6,822 nt of DNA from Spirochaetota bacterium (GCA_029548715.1 JAKPMW010000222.1:1-6822), one strand, 5' to 3'. Shown: positions 1-6,140, counted from the stretch's first letter. The notes: a model not told the origin generated them from the letters alone. A program made the numbers and translations.

Positions 1-417
1 GATCAGCGAAAGCATGAAGCCGGTCGCCATCCCGATCGCGTCCATCAGGGAGGGAAGCGGTGAGTGCCGCGATGCAAAAGCCTCTGCCCGGCCCAGGATA
101 ATGCAGTTCACAACAATCAGGGGAATGAAGATTCCCAGGGCCTCGGCCAGACTGGGCAGCCATGCCTGCATGGCCAAATCCACGATCGTCACAAACGAGG
201 CGATGATCACAATAAAAACCGGTATCCGGACTGTTCCCGGAACAAGCGAACGCATGAGGGAGATGACCAGGTTTGATCCCATCAGCACAACAAGGATTGC
301 AAGGCCCATCCCTATCCCGTTGATCACCTGGGTGCTGACAGCCAGGGCAGGACAGAGACCGAGCATGATGACAAATACCGGATTTTCCTTAAAAATACCC
401 CGTCGAATATGGTTCAT
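1..417 (-). CDS. rnfE: RnfE, electron transport complex membrane subunit (3' part cut off by window edge)
   Basis: This is one of the two homologous membrane subunits (RnfA/RnfE) of the Rnf complex, which couples electron flow between ferredoxin and NAD+ to Na+ or H+ translocation. The first 139 residues are visible and the frame stays open through position 1; the family is usually about 200 residues. Family hallmarks are clear: an early LGLCPALAVSTQ segment with Cys22, a VRIPVFIVIIASFVTIVD helix at about 63-80, and GIFIPLIVVNCIILGRAEAF with Cys105. In solved Rnf structures, the equivalent cysteines of RnfA and RnfE hold a 2Fe-2S cluster inside the membrane. The ATG overlaps the rnfG stop codon by 4 bases (ATGA), and a GGGGAG ribosome site lies 6 bases upstream (424-429), so translation is probably coupled to rnfG. 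Several hydrophobic helices are seen, as expected for an integral membrane protein. Confidence 0.96.
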   Translation of the reverse strand, partial: MNHIRRGIFKENPVFVIMLGLCPALAVSTQVINGIGMGLAILVVLMGSNLVISLMRSLVPGTVRIPVFIVIIASFVTIVDLAMQAWLPSLAEALGIFIPLIVVNCIILGRAEAFASRHSPLPSLMDAIGMATGFMLSLI

Positions 418-1466
418 GGGAGTCTCCCCGCCTTTGTCAGCATGGCACGCCCGGCCGCAATCGATACCGCAAGCTCCTTTTCGAGCTTTGAAAGCGCTGC
501 ATTGGTCAGCAGGCTTGCGGCTTCAGTCTGTGAAAATATGCCCGCCCGAAAACCCTGAACAGGCATAAACGCCTCGTTTGTTGCAAGCGGTATCTCAAGC
601 AGGCGCGTCTCGTGGAGTCGTCCCTCGGGTGCAGCGAATCCGGCCAGGGCCAGATAGTTTTTTCTGGCCGCGGCATCCCGAAGCACAATCTTGAGGACGT
701 ATCCACTGGTCTGCCCGAACCAGCGGACATCGAGACACTCCCGGACAGCTTCGTGGGGAGGAAGTCGAACCGGCTGATAGGTCTGTGAGTAGGGAACAAG
801 CGCCAGATCGGCTTCGGGGACGTCGAGGCGGACATACTCCCGCTCGGAAACCACGGCCGCCATGCAGAGGGCAGCATAGGCTGCATCCTTGATGGCGACA
901 GAGGTCACCGTTGCTCCGCTGACACAGTCGGTCTTCCTGTCAGCCGGATTGAGGGTGGAAAATCTCTTGACGGAGCCGGGATTGGTAAAAACCGCGTGCA
1001 TTGAAACCTCGACAGCCTTCCCCAATCCGGGTGTCTCCTGGCTTGAAATCACGAGATAATCACTGACCGAGAGGCTGCCGGTATCAGACCTGCGGACGCC
1101 AACGATGATATCCATTCGCCCGCCGTAGCCACCTGGCGAACGCACGTCAAAAATGTACCCGATGGTCTGACCGGCATCGTTGAGCGCAAGCGAGTAATTT
1201 GTCTGAACCGCCGAGCGATAGCGGAAGAAGGAGGTACCGGTTCGCTTGAGGTACCTGCCCGCGTATTCGCTGATTTCACTCTCAGCCGGAAGCGGAAGAC
1301 TGCGGTACGCTGCAGCCGCGAGGACAAGCCGGCGTGCGGCATCCTTCTTTTTTTGGGCTGTTTTTGCAATGGGTTCGCTCGTGAGGATGGCTGTCACCGA
1401 AAGCAGGAGGGCAGACAGAAAACAGACCGCTGCCAATACCCCCGCTGTCCTGAAAAACTGGCTCAT
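414..1466 (-). CDS. rnfG: RnfG, FMN-carrying subunit of the Rnf complex, with long C-terminal extension
   Basis: RnfG is a membrane-anchored extracytoplasmic flavoprotein that passes electrons through a covalently bound FMN. The 350-residue product starts with one hydrophobic anchor at about residues 8-29. The FMN-binding domain then runs to about residue 200, with GYIFDVRSPGGYGG at about 103-116 and SSQETPGLGK at 141-150. DCVSGAT at 180-186 fits the Dxx(S/T)GAT flavinylation motif used by ApbE, which makes Thr186 the likely attachment site. The start is supported by a GGGAGG site 5 bases upstream (1472-1477) and by an ATGA overlap with rnfD. The oddity is length: RnfG proteins I know of are about 180-220 residues, whereas here about 145 residues follow the FMN domain. 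That tail has no clear membrane helix and no second flavinylation motif; its role is unknown. Confidence 0.95.
   Translation of the reverse strand: MSQFFRTAGVLAAVCFLSALLLSVTAILTSEPIAKTAQKKKDAARRLVLAAAAYRSLPLPAESEISEYAGRYLKRTGTSFFRYRSAVQTNYSLALNDAGQTIGYIFDVRSPGGYGGRMDIIVGVRRSDTGSLSVSDYLVISSQETPGLGKAVEVSMHAVFTNPGSVKRFSTLNPADRKTDCVSGATVTSVAIKDAAYAALCMAAVVSEREYVRLDVPEADLALVPYSQTYQPVRLPPHEAVRECLDVRWFGQTSGYVLKIVLRDAAARKNYLALAGFAAPEGRLHETRLLEIPLATNEAFMPVQGFRAGIFSQTEAASLLTNAALSKLEKELAVSIAAGRAMLTKAGRLP
418..429 (-). promoter_or_regulatory. Ribosome binding site of rnfE inside a small inverted repeat
   Basis: GGGGAG (minus strand, 424-429) is followed directly by ACTCCC and the ATG. The core GGGAGACTCCC is self-complementary (GGGA, loop GAC, TCCC), so the ribosome site could pair with the bases just before the start codon. 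The stem is only 4 base pairs. A ribosome finishing rnfG, whose stop overlaps the rnfE start, would open it, consistent with translational coupling. The ribosome site itself is well supported; the structural effect is inference. Confidence 0.6.
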
Positions 1467-2515
1467 GCAGCCCTCCCTTCGCTGGTCCCGAACCGCCGTG
1501 GCACAAACATGCGCTCAATCAGGGGAACGGTGATGTTCATCAGCACAATGGCAAACGAAACACCCTCGACGTTGGACCCTGTCAGCCGGATCAGCACGGT
1601 CAGGATGCCGCACCCCAGGGCAAAAACGATCCGGCCACCAAAGGAAACCGGTGTTGTCACCCAGTCTGTTGCCATATAAAATGCCCCCAGCATGAGGCCA
1701 CCCGAAAGCACATGATAGAGTGGATCGCCAGTAAAAAACGAGGGCGCCTGGCCGGTCATGGCAAGTCCGCCAAAAATCCATGAAAAGAGGGCCGTCGAAG
1801 CAATATAGGTAAGCGGAATTTCCCAATTGACGATCCTGAGCAGAATCAGGATCAGTCCGCCCAAAAGCAGCGCCGCTGCAGAAATTTCGCCGATGCATCC
1901 CGGTGTCAGCCCGAGAAAGAGATCGCCGTGTGATGGAGCCAGGCGCATCCCCAAAACCGCCTGACTGCCGGCCTGCAACCCGTCCTGCATCATTCCGCTC
2001 TGGAACTTGAGCAGGTTGAGGGGGGTCGCCGATGATACCACATCAAAGGCTGGCGACCCTGCCCAGCCACCAGTCATGGCAGGCAGCCAGGCAAAGAACA
2101 CGAAAATACGCCCGGCCAGGGCCGGATTGATCCAGTTTTGCCCGAGTCCCCCGAAAGCATGCTTGGCTACCGCGATGGCGAAGATGCTGGCCACTACCGG
2201 AACATACAGCGGAAGCACACCCCACCCGGTGGCCGGCATATTGCAGGCTACAAGCAGCCCGGTAAGAAACGCCGACCCGTCGCTGACGGTCTGCGGCCTG
2301 CGCAGAAGCAGCGTGATCGCCAGCTCGGTGACAACAGCCGCCAGGACAGCCGCGGCCGTAACCACGAGCACCCATGGTCCAAACACATACCCGGCCCAGG
2401 CTATCGCCGGAAGCAGGGTTGCCGAAACAACCCACATGACCAGCGGAACCCTCAGTCTCGTCCGCACATGGGGAGCTGCCGAGACAACGAGATCGTCGCT
2501 TGCATACTTAATCAC
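1463..2515 (-). CDS. rnfD: RnfD, FMN-carrying membrane subunit of the Rnf complex (GTG start)
   Basis: RnfD is a polytopic membrane subunit related to NqrB that carries a covalent FMN and takes part in electron transfer and ion translocation. I choose the GTG at 2513-2515, giving 350 residues. It follows a GGGAGG site by 6 bases, and the product begins MIKYASDDLVVSAAPHV, matching the usual RnfD opening in which a short leader precedes an S-x-x-PH motif. Upstream in-frame ATGs would lie deep inside rnfC. Conserved landmarks are FGGLGQNWINPALAGR (121-136), ATDWVTTPVSFGGR (282-295) and EGVSFAIVLMN (317-327). The flavinylation motif is DVVSSAT (158-164), with Thr164 the likely acceptor; the usual Gly is Ser here. 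About nine or ten hydrophobic helices are visible. It overlaps rnfC by 8 bases and rnfG by 4 bases. Confidence 0.96.
   Translation of the reverse strand: MIKYASDDLVVSAAPHVRTRLRVPLVMWVVSATLLPAIAWAGYVFGPWVLVVTAAAVLAAVVTELAITLLLRRPQTVSDGSAFLTGLLVACNMPATGWGVLPLYVPVVASIFAIAVAKHAFGGLGQNWINPALAGRIFVFFAWLPAMTGGWAGSPAFDVVSSATPLNLLKFQSGMMQDGLQAGSQAVLGMRLAPSHGDLFLGLTPGCIGEISAAALLLGGLILILLRIVNWEIPLTYIASTALFSWIFGGLAMTGQAPSFFTGDPLYHVLSGGLMLGAFYMATDWVTTPVSFGGRIVFALGCGILTVLIRLTGSNVEGVSFAIVLMNITVPLIERMFVPRRFGTSEGRAA
1832..1853. repeat. Perfect 8-bp inverted repeat inside rnfD
   Basis: GATCCTGA (1832-1839) and TCAGGATC (1846-1853) are exact reverse complements separated by six bases (GCAGAA). They can form a hairpin on either strand. 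The repeat lies in codons for an Ile/Leu-rich membrane helix (about RnfD 220-229), where codon choice may produce it by chance. No T-tract follows, so it is not an intrinsic terminator. Confidence 0.5.
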
Positions 2516-3845
2516 CTGCAGCCTCCCTCTTTTTTGCAACATGGCGCAGCTTGCCCAGCTTGATCGCCTGGGAGAGATGCCTCTCCGAGGGACATACCGC
2601 CGAGCAGCAGCCGCATTCAATGCAGTCGAGCAGACCGTGTTTTTTCGCTTCGTCGTCCATCCCGAGTTCAACCCTGGAGACCAGCAGCAACGGGACAAGC
2701 CCCATCGGGCAAACGGTCATGCATTTTCCGCAGCGCACACAGGGACGATGCCGGTAGACTGCGGCCCTGCGTGCGGACAGGACAAGGATTCCACTGGTCC
2801 CCTTGGTAACGGGAACCTGATCGGAATACTGCGCCAGACCCATCATCGGCCCGCCAATGATGATTCTGGCCGGCTTTTTTTTGAGTCCGACCTCGGCAAG
2901 GACATCCGCCACCCGCGTACCGATCGCGATCTTGTAGTTGCCGGGCTTTTCGACAGCATCACCGGTCACGGTCACAATCCGTTCAAAAAGAGGCTTGTTG
3001 TCGACCACGGCTTCCTTGAGGGCAACCAGCGATCCGGCATTTGAGACGACAACCCCGATATCCAGGGGAAGGCCACCGGAAGGAACCTCAAGCCCCGTTG
3101 CCGCCTTGACGAGCTGCTTTTCGGCACCCTGCGGATACTTGACGGGAAACACCAGAACTTCAATATTGCTGCGGTTGGCAACCAGACCGCGCATCCTGGC
3201 CACAGCCTCGGGCATGTCCGCCTCGAAACCGATGATCGCCCGGTTGACACCCAACGCCTTGAGCGCAATTTCAATACCGGTTACAAGGTCCTCTCCGTGC
3301 TCAATGACCAGCCGGTTATCGGCACTGAGAAAGGGCTCGCACTCGACCGCATTGACCAAGAGCGTCGTGATTTTTTTGTCTGCCGGGACTGAGTACTTGA
3401 CATGCATGGGAAAGGTGGCACCCCCCATCCCGACCAGTCCGTGTTCCTTCATCCTGGAGATGATTTCATCCCGGGAAAGAGACTTCCAGGCATCGGTCTG
3501 GCGTGAAACCTGCCCCTTGAGCGAAAACCGGCCCTCAACTTCAATCACAACGGTCGGCACCCTGTCAGCCGTTGCCGTCACATGATCCTGGACCGCAATG
3601 ACCTTTCCAGGAAGCGGTGTGTGGATATTGACCGAGACATACCCAGATGCTTTCCCGATCACATCCCCCCGGCTGACCACGTCCCCGGGTGCCACAACCG
3701 CTTCGGCGGGGCTCCCGATATGTTGCTGCAGTGGAATGTAGAGATAATGCGGCAGAAAGGCGTTCCGAATCGGAGAGGACATGGTATCCAGTCCGATGTC
3801 ACGCGGATGCATGCCACCCTGATCAAACGTCCGTACTCGAGCCAT
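2508..3845 (-). CDS. rnfC: RnfC, NADH/flavin-binding iron-sulfur subunit of the Rnf complex
   Basis: RnfC is the peripheral cytoplasmic subunit that reacts with NAD(H). It contains a NuoF-like flavin/NADH domain and two 4Fe-4S clusters. The 445-residue protein begins MARVRTFDQGGMHPRD, the normal RnfC opening, and this ATG is preceded by AGGGG 5 bases upstream (3851-3855). An in-frame ATG 51 bases earlier would add an atypical Cys-rich leader. An N-terminal sandwich domain (about 35-105, QQHIGSPAEAVVAPGD) is followed by the glycine-rich GMGGATFP motif (139-146), then NAVECEPFLSADNR (165-178) and YPQGAEKQLVKAATGLEVPS (237-256). An SLBB-like region follows at about 287-330. The two cluster motifs are Cys369-372-375-379 and Cys408-411-414-418, each followed by Pro. 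The length is typical of short RnfC proteins that lack the long Ala/Lys-rich tail of gamma-proteobacterial forms. It is the first gene of the operon seen here; rnfB is not upstream. Confidence 0.97.
   Translation of the reverse strand: MARVRTFDQGGMHPRDIGLDTMSSPIRNAFLPHYLYIPLQQHIGSPAEAVVAPGDVVSRGDVIGKASGYVSVNIHTPLPGKVIAVQDHVTATADRVPTVVIEVEGRFSLKGQVSRQTDAWKSLSRDEIISRMKEHGLVGMGGATFPMHVKYSVPADKKITTLLVNAVECEPFLSADNRLVIEHGEDLVTGIEIALKALGVNRAIIGFEADMPEAVARMRGLVANRSNIEVLVFPVKYPQGAEKQLVKAATGLEVPSGGLPLDIGVVVSNAGSLVALKEAVVDNKPLFERIVTVTGDAVEKPGNYKIAIGTRVADVLAEVGLKKKPARIIIGGPMMGLAQYSDQVPVTKGTSGILVLSARRAAVYRHRPCVRCGKCMTVCPMGLVPLLLVSRVELGMDDEAKKHGLLDCIECGCCSAVCPSERHLSQAIKLGKLRHVAKKREAAGD
2516..2527 (-). promoter_or_regulatory. 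Ribosome binding site that fixes the rnfD GTG start
   Basis: GGGAGG (minus strand, 2522-2527) lies 6 bases before the GTG at 2513-2515, inside the last codons of rnfC. This spacing is what selects GTG over the in-frame ATGs upstream. Confidence 0.75.
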
Positions 3846-3931
3846 GATGACCCCTGGTAGTTGTGGCGTCGCGCATCTGCAGATCCGGCCAATCATGGCC
3901 GCAGAAGGAACCCCGGCAGATACACTCCTGT

Positions 3932-3961
3932 AATCTAATCGCAGGTCTCCAAGACTGGCAA
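3932..3961 (-). promoter_or_regulatory. Candidate sigma70-type promoter for the rnf operon
   Basis: On the minus strand TTGCCA (3956-3961) matches the -35 consensus at 5 of 6 positions. TAGATT (3932-3937) matches the -10 at 4 of 6, with an 18-base spacer. Transcription would start near 3925, leaving a leader of about 80 bases before the rnfC ATG at 3845. It is the only convincing pair found between rnfC and the divergent gene. Read from consensus alone. Confidence 0.4.
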
Positions 3962-3969
3962 GGGTGGCC

Positions 3970-3998
3970 TTGATTTATTCGTCCTGGGGGGATACACT
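3970..3998 (+). promoter_or_regulatory. Candidate sigma70-type promoter for the divergent lipoprotein gene
   Basis: TTGATT (3970-3975) and TACACT (3993-3998) are separated by exactly 17 bases. Each matches its consensus at 4 of 6 positions. The ATG at 4005 is only 6 bases after the -10 box, so transcription would begin at or within a base or two of the start codon, giving a leaderless or almost leaderless mRNA. A G-run at 3986-3991 lies about 13 bases before the ATG, too far for normal Shine-Dalgarno spacing and inside the promoter spacer. Confidence 0.4.
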
Positions 3999-4004
3999 CG
4001 AAAC

Positions 4005-5459
4005 ATGTCAGGAACAAGGCAGATCGCGCTGGTGTTGTGCATTCTCTTTCCGTTTGCCTGCAGCAGCCCCGAAGGCTCCGATGTACCATCCATCACGGAT
4101 TCCGTCCAGAAGCTGGCGGATTGCAGCCTGACTGTCTCAGGCGGCGCGGGTTCGTTTGTCCAGCCCATGAGCCTGCTCGAGGACGGATGGTACGAAGCAT
4201 CCTTCAGCGTCACCGGAGGCCAACGGGTCCTGCTTGTCTTTTCAGCCAACCAGAACGCCCTCTGCTTCCTCTGGGCCGGCAGTGGGCAAAACCTGACAGT
4301 CTGGCCCTCCCCTGCGGGAGGACAGAGACCCTTTCCGGTGGCCTTTACCCCCTCAGTCGATGGCATCTGCACGGTCCGTTTTCATCCCCGCACACTGGCA
4401 TACGCGATCAGCCCTGCCGGGCAGGTCACCGACGAAAACAAGCGCACCCAGTACAGTCTGCTGACGACCAGCACCCCGCCTGGCTCCCTTGATCCATCCC
4501 TCCCTGAAAACCGCATGACCCGGGTGGACGGCGACACCTGGCAAATCGTGCTCACAAACCTCCTGCCCGGTCGACGGGTAGATCTGGCCTTCGCGGCAAA
4601 TCTCTTTCCCGCCGAACTCCTCCTCAAGGCGTCATCCTCGTCGACAAACCGGATTCTTGACGCCGGACTGCCGGGCGGCGGGCCCGGCCGGGATTCGCTC
4701 TGGCTCACATACCTCCCGCGGTCAGAGGAAGCCGTCATCACCCTGCACCCATCCATCCCCTCGTGGAGCCTGGCTGCCAGCAGTAGTCCTCTCTACGGCG
4801 ACGGATACGATGATCCCGCCTACGGTGTACAGCGGAGCATCTCAACAAACCCCTCCTGGAGTCTGCGTTCACTGGCAGCCCGAAAAACCCCTCTGGCCTG
4901 GTACTTTCTGCTTGATGCATCCTTTTCCGCAGCGGGAGCAACCATCGGAGGAGAAAGAGGGATAGGCTGCGTCCTGGCCCTGGATGATCCAGCGGTCTCA
5001 ACGGGCCTGAGTGGAACGATATCAATGGGGAACGGGCTGACCCCTGTCGCCCTCCCGCCCGGAGTCACTGTCGAATACCTTGCTGCAATCCGGTCCGTCT
5101 CCCCATCTGCGACGGGTGAAGGGGTCCAGGCAGTCAGCCTGACACTCTACGGACCACTGGTCGAGGGACAGCCCTTCCCGGCACAGGGACGCAGTATCAC
5201 CGGACTGGGCAGTGTTTCGCAGGACGGCTATCTGGCATATGGCAACAGATACGAAATCGTCATTCCGAGGTACTCAGCGAGCGGAGTTCCCCTCATTCCC
5301 TCCGGGGCACTGCGCATCACGGCATTTGCATGGAACGCCGGAACCGCCTGGGGTGATCCAGCCAACACCAATTTTCAGTACCCGATAGCCGAAGCAATCC
5401 CCTGGGGATCATCAAATTCGAGCCTGGCCGAGTCCGCCTCCTGGCTGCTGGTTCCATAA
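4005..5459 (+). CDS. Putative exported lipoprotein of unknown function with two related beta-rich domains
   Basis: I do not recognise a named family. The 484-residue product opens with a short hydrophobic signal (residues 6-18) ending in FPFAC, followed by SS. Cys19 could be lipidated, but the lipobox is loose (Pro at -3, Phe at -2) and the n-region has a single Arg. Residues 55-136 and 171-257 align with each other as a diverged tandem repeat: QRVLLVFSANQ pairs with RRVDLAFAANL, and PFPVAFTPSVDGICTVRFHP with DSLWLTYLPRSEEAVITLHP. The pattern suggests beta-sandwich modules. The remaining part (about 260-484) is also beta-rich, rich in Gly/Ser/Pro, and ends with EAIPWGSSNSSLAE; this faintly recalls DOMON or glucodextranase-type binding modules, which is not established. 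No catalytic motif is visible. It is divergent from rnfC and convergent with rlmH. A surface or periplasmic binding role is inference. The start has no good ribosome site, and an upstream promoter fits a leaderless mRNA. Confidence 0.8.
   Translation: MSGTRQIALVLCILFPFACSSPEGSDVPSITDSVQKLADCSLTVSGGAGSFVQPMSLLEDGWYEASFSVTGGQRVLLVFSANQNALCFLWAGSGQNLTVWPSPAGGQRPFPVAFTPSVDGICTVRFHPRTLAYAISPAGQVTDENKRTQYSLLTTSTPPGSLDPSLPENRMTRVDGDTWQIVLTNLLPGRRVDLAFAANLFPAELLLKASSSSTNRILDAGLPGGGPGRDSLWLTYLPRSEEAVITLHPSIPSWSLAASSSPLYGDGYDDPAYGVQRSISTNPSWSLRSLAARKTPLAWYFLLDASFSAAGATIGGERGIGCVLALDDPAVSTGLSGTISMGNGLTPVALPPGVTVEYLAAIRSVSPSATGEGVQAVSLTLYGPLVEGQPFPAQGRSITGLGSVSQDGYLAYGNRYEIVIPRYSASGVPLIPSGALRITAFAWNAGTAWGDPANTNFQYPIAEAIPWGSSNSSLAESASWLLVP
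4167..4775 (+). repeat. Diverged internal protein repeat within the lipoprotein gene
   Basis: The segment coding residues 55-136 (4167-4412) and that coding residues 171-257 (4515-4775) align along their whole length at the protein level by eye, with strongest similarity at both ends of each unit. A linker of about 34 residues, rich in Thr, Ser and Pro, separates them. The copies are too diverged for a recent DNA duplication. Confidence 0.55.
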
Positions 5460-5499
5460 AAAAATACGGCCGCGAACCGGTACAAAGTGGATAGCCCGC

Positions 5500-5961
5500 C
5501 TATTTGTGATACGGAAGCCCGCGTGCAATCGCAAAGGCCCTGTATACCTGCTCAAGCAGCATAACCCTGAAAAGCTGGTGCGGAAACGTGAGTTTTGAAA
5601 AGGAAACAACCTGCCGTGCACGCTTGCGCAGCATATCGGACACCCCGTCGGATGCCCCAATTACCAGCGAGACACGGGACGGCTGTCGCTCAAGCTCGCC
5701 CATCAGCAGGGCCGAAAACTCCTCGCTCGAACAGGGTTTCCCGGCCCGGTCAAGCAAGACCAGGGGACTCTCACCAATCTTTTCAAGCAGACACGCGCTG
5801 GACAAGGCCACTGACTCGCCGGGATTACGGAATTTCCCTCGTGGTTCGGCGATCTCGACAATCCTGATCCGGCAAAAATGGCCGATCCTTTCGAGATATT
5901 CGCAGCATACACCCGACCAGCCCTTGTCCAGCTTGCCCACACAGTAGACAACAATTTCCAT
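5500..5961 (-). CDS. rlmH: RlmH, 23S rRNA (pseudouridine1915-N3)-methyltransferase
   Basis: RlmH is a SPOUT-class, SAM-dependent enzyme that works as a homodimer on assembled 70S ribosomes and methylates pseudouridine 1915 in helix 69 of 23S rRNA. The product is 153 residues against about 155-159 in the family. Hallmarks are the opening MEIVVYCVGKLDKGW, LVLLDRAGK (67-75), the SAM-loop motif VIGASDG (100-106), LTFPHQLFRVMLLEQVYRA (124-142) and the C-terminal YHK (151-153), all in the expected order. The start at 5959-5961 is fixed by family alignment. An ATG 36 bases further upstream would read through the terminator hairpin and is rejected. There is no Shine-Dalgarno: the 7 bases before the ATG are preceded directly by the terminator T-tract. 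It converges with the lipoprotein gene, 40 bases apart, with no clear terminator hairpin between them. Confidence 0.96.
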   Translation of the reverse strand: MEIVVYCVGKLDKGWSGVCCEYLERIGHFCRIRIVEIAEPRGKFRNPGESVALSSACLLEKIGESPLVLLDRAGKPCSSEEFSALLMGELERQPSRVSLVIGASDGVSDMLRKRARQVVSFSKLTFPHQLFRVMLLEQVYRAFAIARGLPYHK

Positions 5962-5967
5962 CTGTAT

Positions 5968-6009
5968 AAAAAAAACAGGGCTCTGCCCGAAGGGCAAGCC
6001 CTGTTTTTT
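5968..6009 (-). terminator. Bidirectional rho-independent terminator between the small lipoprotein gene and rlmH
   Basis: The hairpin spans 5976-6003. An outer 7-bp stem CAGGGCT/AGCCCTG and an inner 5-bp stem TGCCC/GGGCA are separated by one bulged C and closed by a GAA loop. It is flanked by eight A (5968-5975) and six T (6004-6009), giving U-tracts on either strand. In the minus direction it follows the small lipoprotein stop codon by about 20 bases. In the plus direction it could end antisense readthrough into the lipoprotein gene. Confidence 0.88.
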
Positions 6010-6023
6010 GCAAGCTCGAGGTA

Positions 6024-6140
6024 TTACTCTGCACCCGAGGTTACATCAGCCTTGGTCCCTGACCCGGCGCAGCCTGCCACATTGATGGCCACGACGACCG
6101 AGAGAAGCAGCAGAGCAATAACGACGACTTTCTTGAACAT
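6024..6140 (-). CDS. Very small lipoprotein, 38 residues, entericidin-like in layout
   Basis: The start MFKKVVVIALLLLSVV has a Lys-Lys n-region, a hydrophobic core at residues 5-19 and the lipobox VAGC with Cys24. Cleavage would leave a mature lipopeptide of only 15 residues (CAGSGTKADVTSGAE). The gene has all the marks of real expression: AGGAGG 5 bases before the ATG (6146-6151), an upstream promoter-like pair, and a strong terminator 20 bases after the stop. Size and arrangement recall entericidin-type peptides, and the short Gly/Asp-Val mature part is loosely similar, but this is not a family assignment. Location would be the periplasmic face of a membrane. It stands as a single-gene unit between an unknown gene and rlmH, and rlmH may depend on readthrough from it. 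Confidence 0.8.
   Translation of the reverse strand: MFKKVVVIALLLLSVVVAINVAGCAGSGTKADVTSGAE

Larger units (their letters stand above)
3919..3999 (+). repeat. Two direct copies of GATACACTC in the divergent intergenic region
   Basis: GATACACTC occurs at 3919-3927 and again at 3991-3999, 72 bases apart. The second copy contains the proposed -10 box of the lipoprotein promoter. The first lies close to the predicted rnf transcription start. They could be a repeated operator or alternate -10 elements, or a chance pair; no -35 was found for the first copy. Confidence 0.4.

Noticed and set aside
14..568. A 184-residue plus-strand open frame opposite rnfE and rnfG
   Set aside because: It is rich in Arg, Ile, Thr and Ser without domain pattern, and the opposite strand encodes RnfE and the RnfG tail with continuous coupling.
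1463..2698. Longer rnfD starting at an ATG at 2698
   Set aside because: It would overlap rnfC by about 190 bases and add about 60 residues without RnfD similarity; the GTG at 2515 has a good ribosome site.
2007..3044. A 345-residue open frame on the plus strand antisense to rnfD and rnfC
   Set aside because: It lies entirely opposite two genes with unmistakable family motifs. Its product has low-complexity Ala/Thr/Ser-rich and then Arg/His/Asp-rich composition, typical of a shadow frame in GC-rich DNA.
2508..3896. Longer rnfC start at 3896
   Set aside because: It adds MIGRICRCATPQLPGVI before the normal family start MARVRTFDQGG, and the later ATG has a well-spaced ribosome site.
5460..5499. 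Possible terminator between the convergent lipoprotein and rlmH genes
   Set aside because: Only a short A-run after the stop codon and scattered GC-rich words are seen; no stem of useful length with a following T-tract was found.
5500..5997. Longer rlmH start at 5997
   Set aside because: The extra 12 residues would be encoded by the terminator hairpin and T-tract, and the family begins at the inner ATG.
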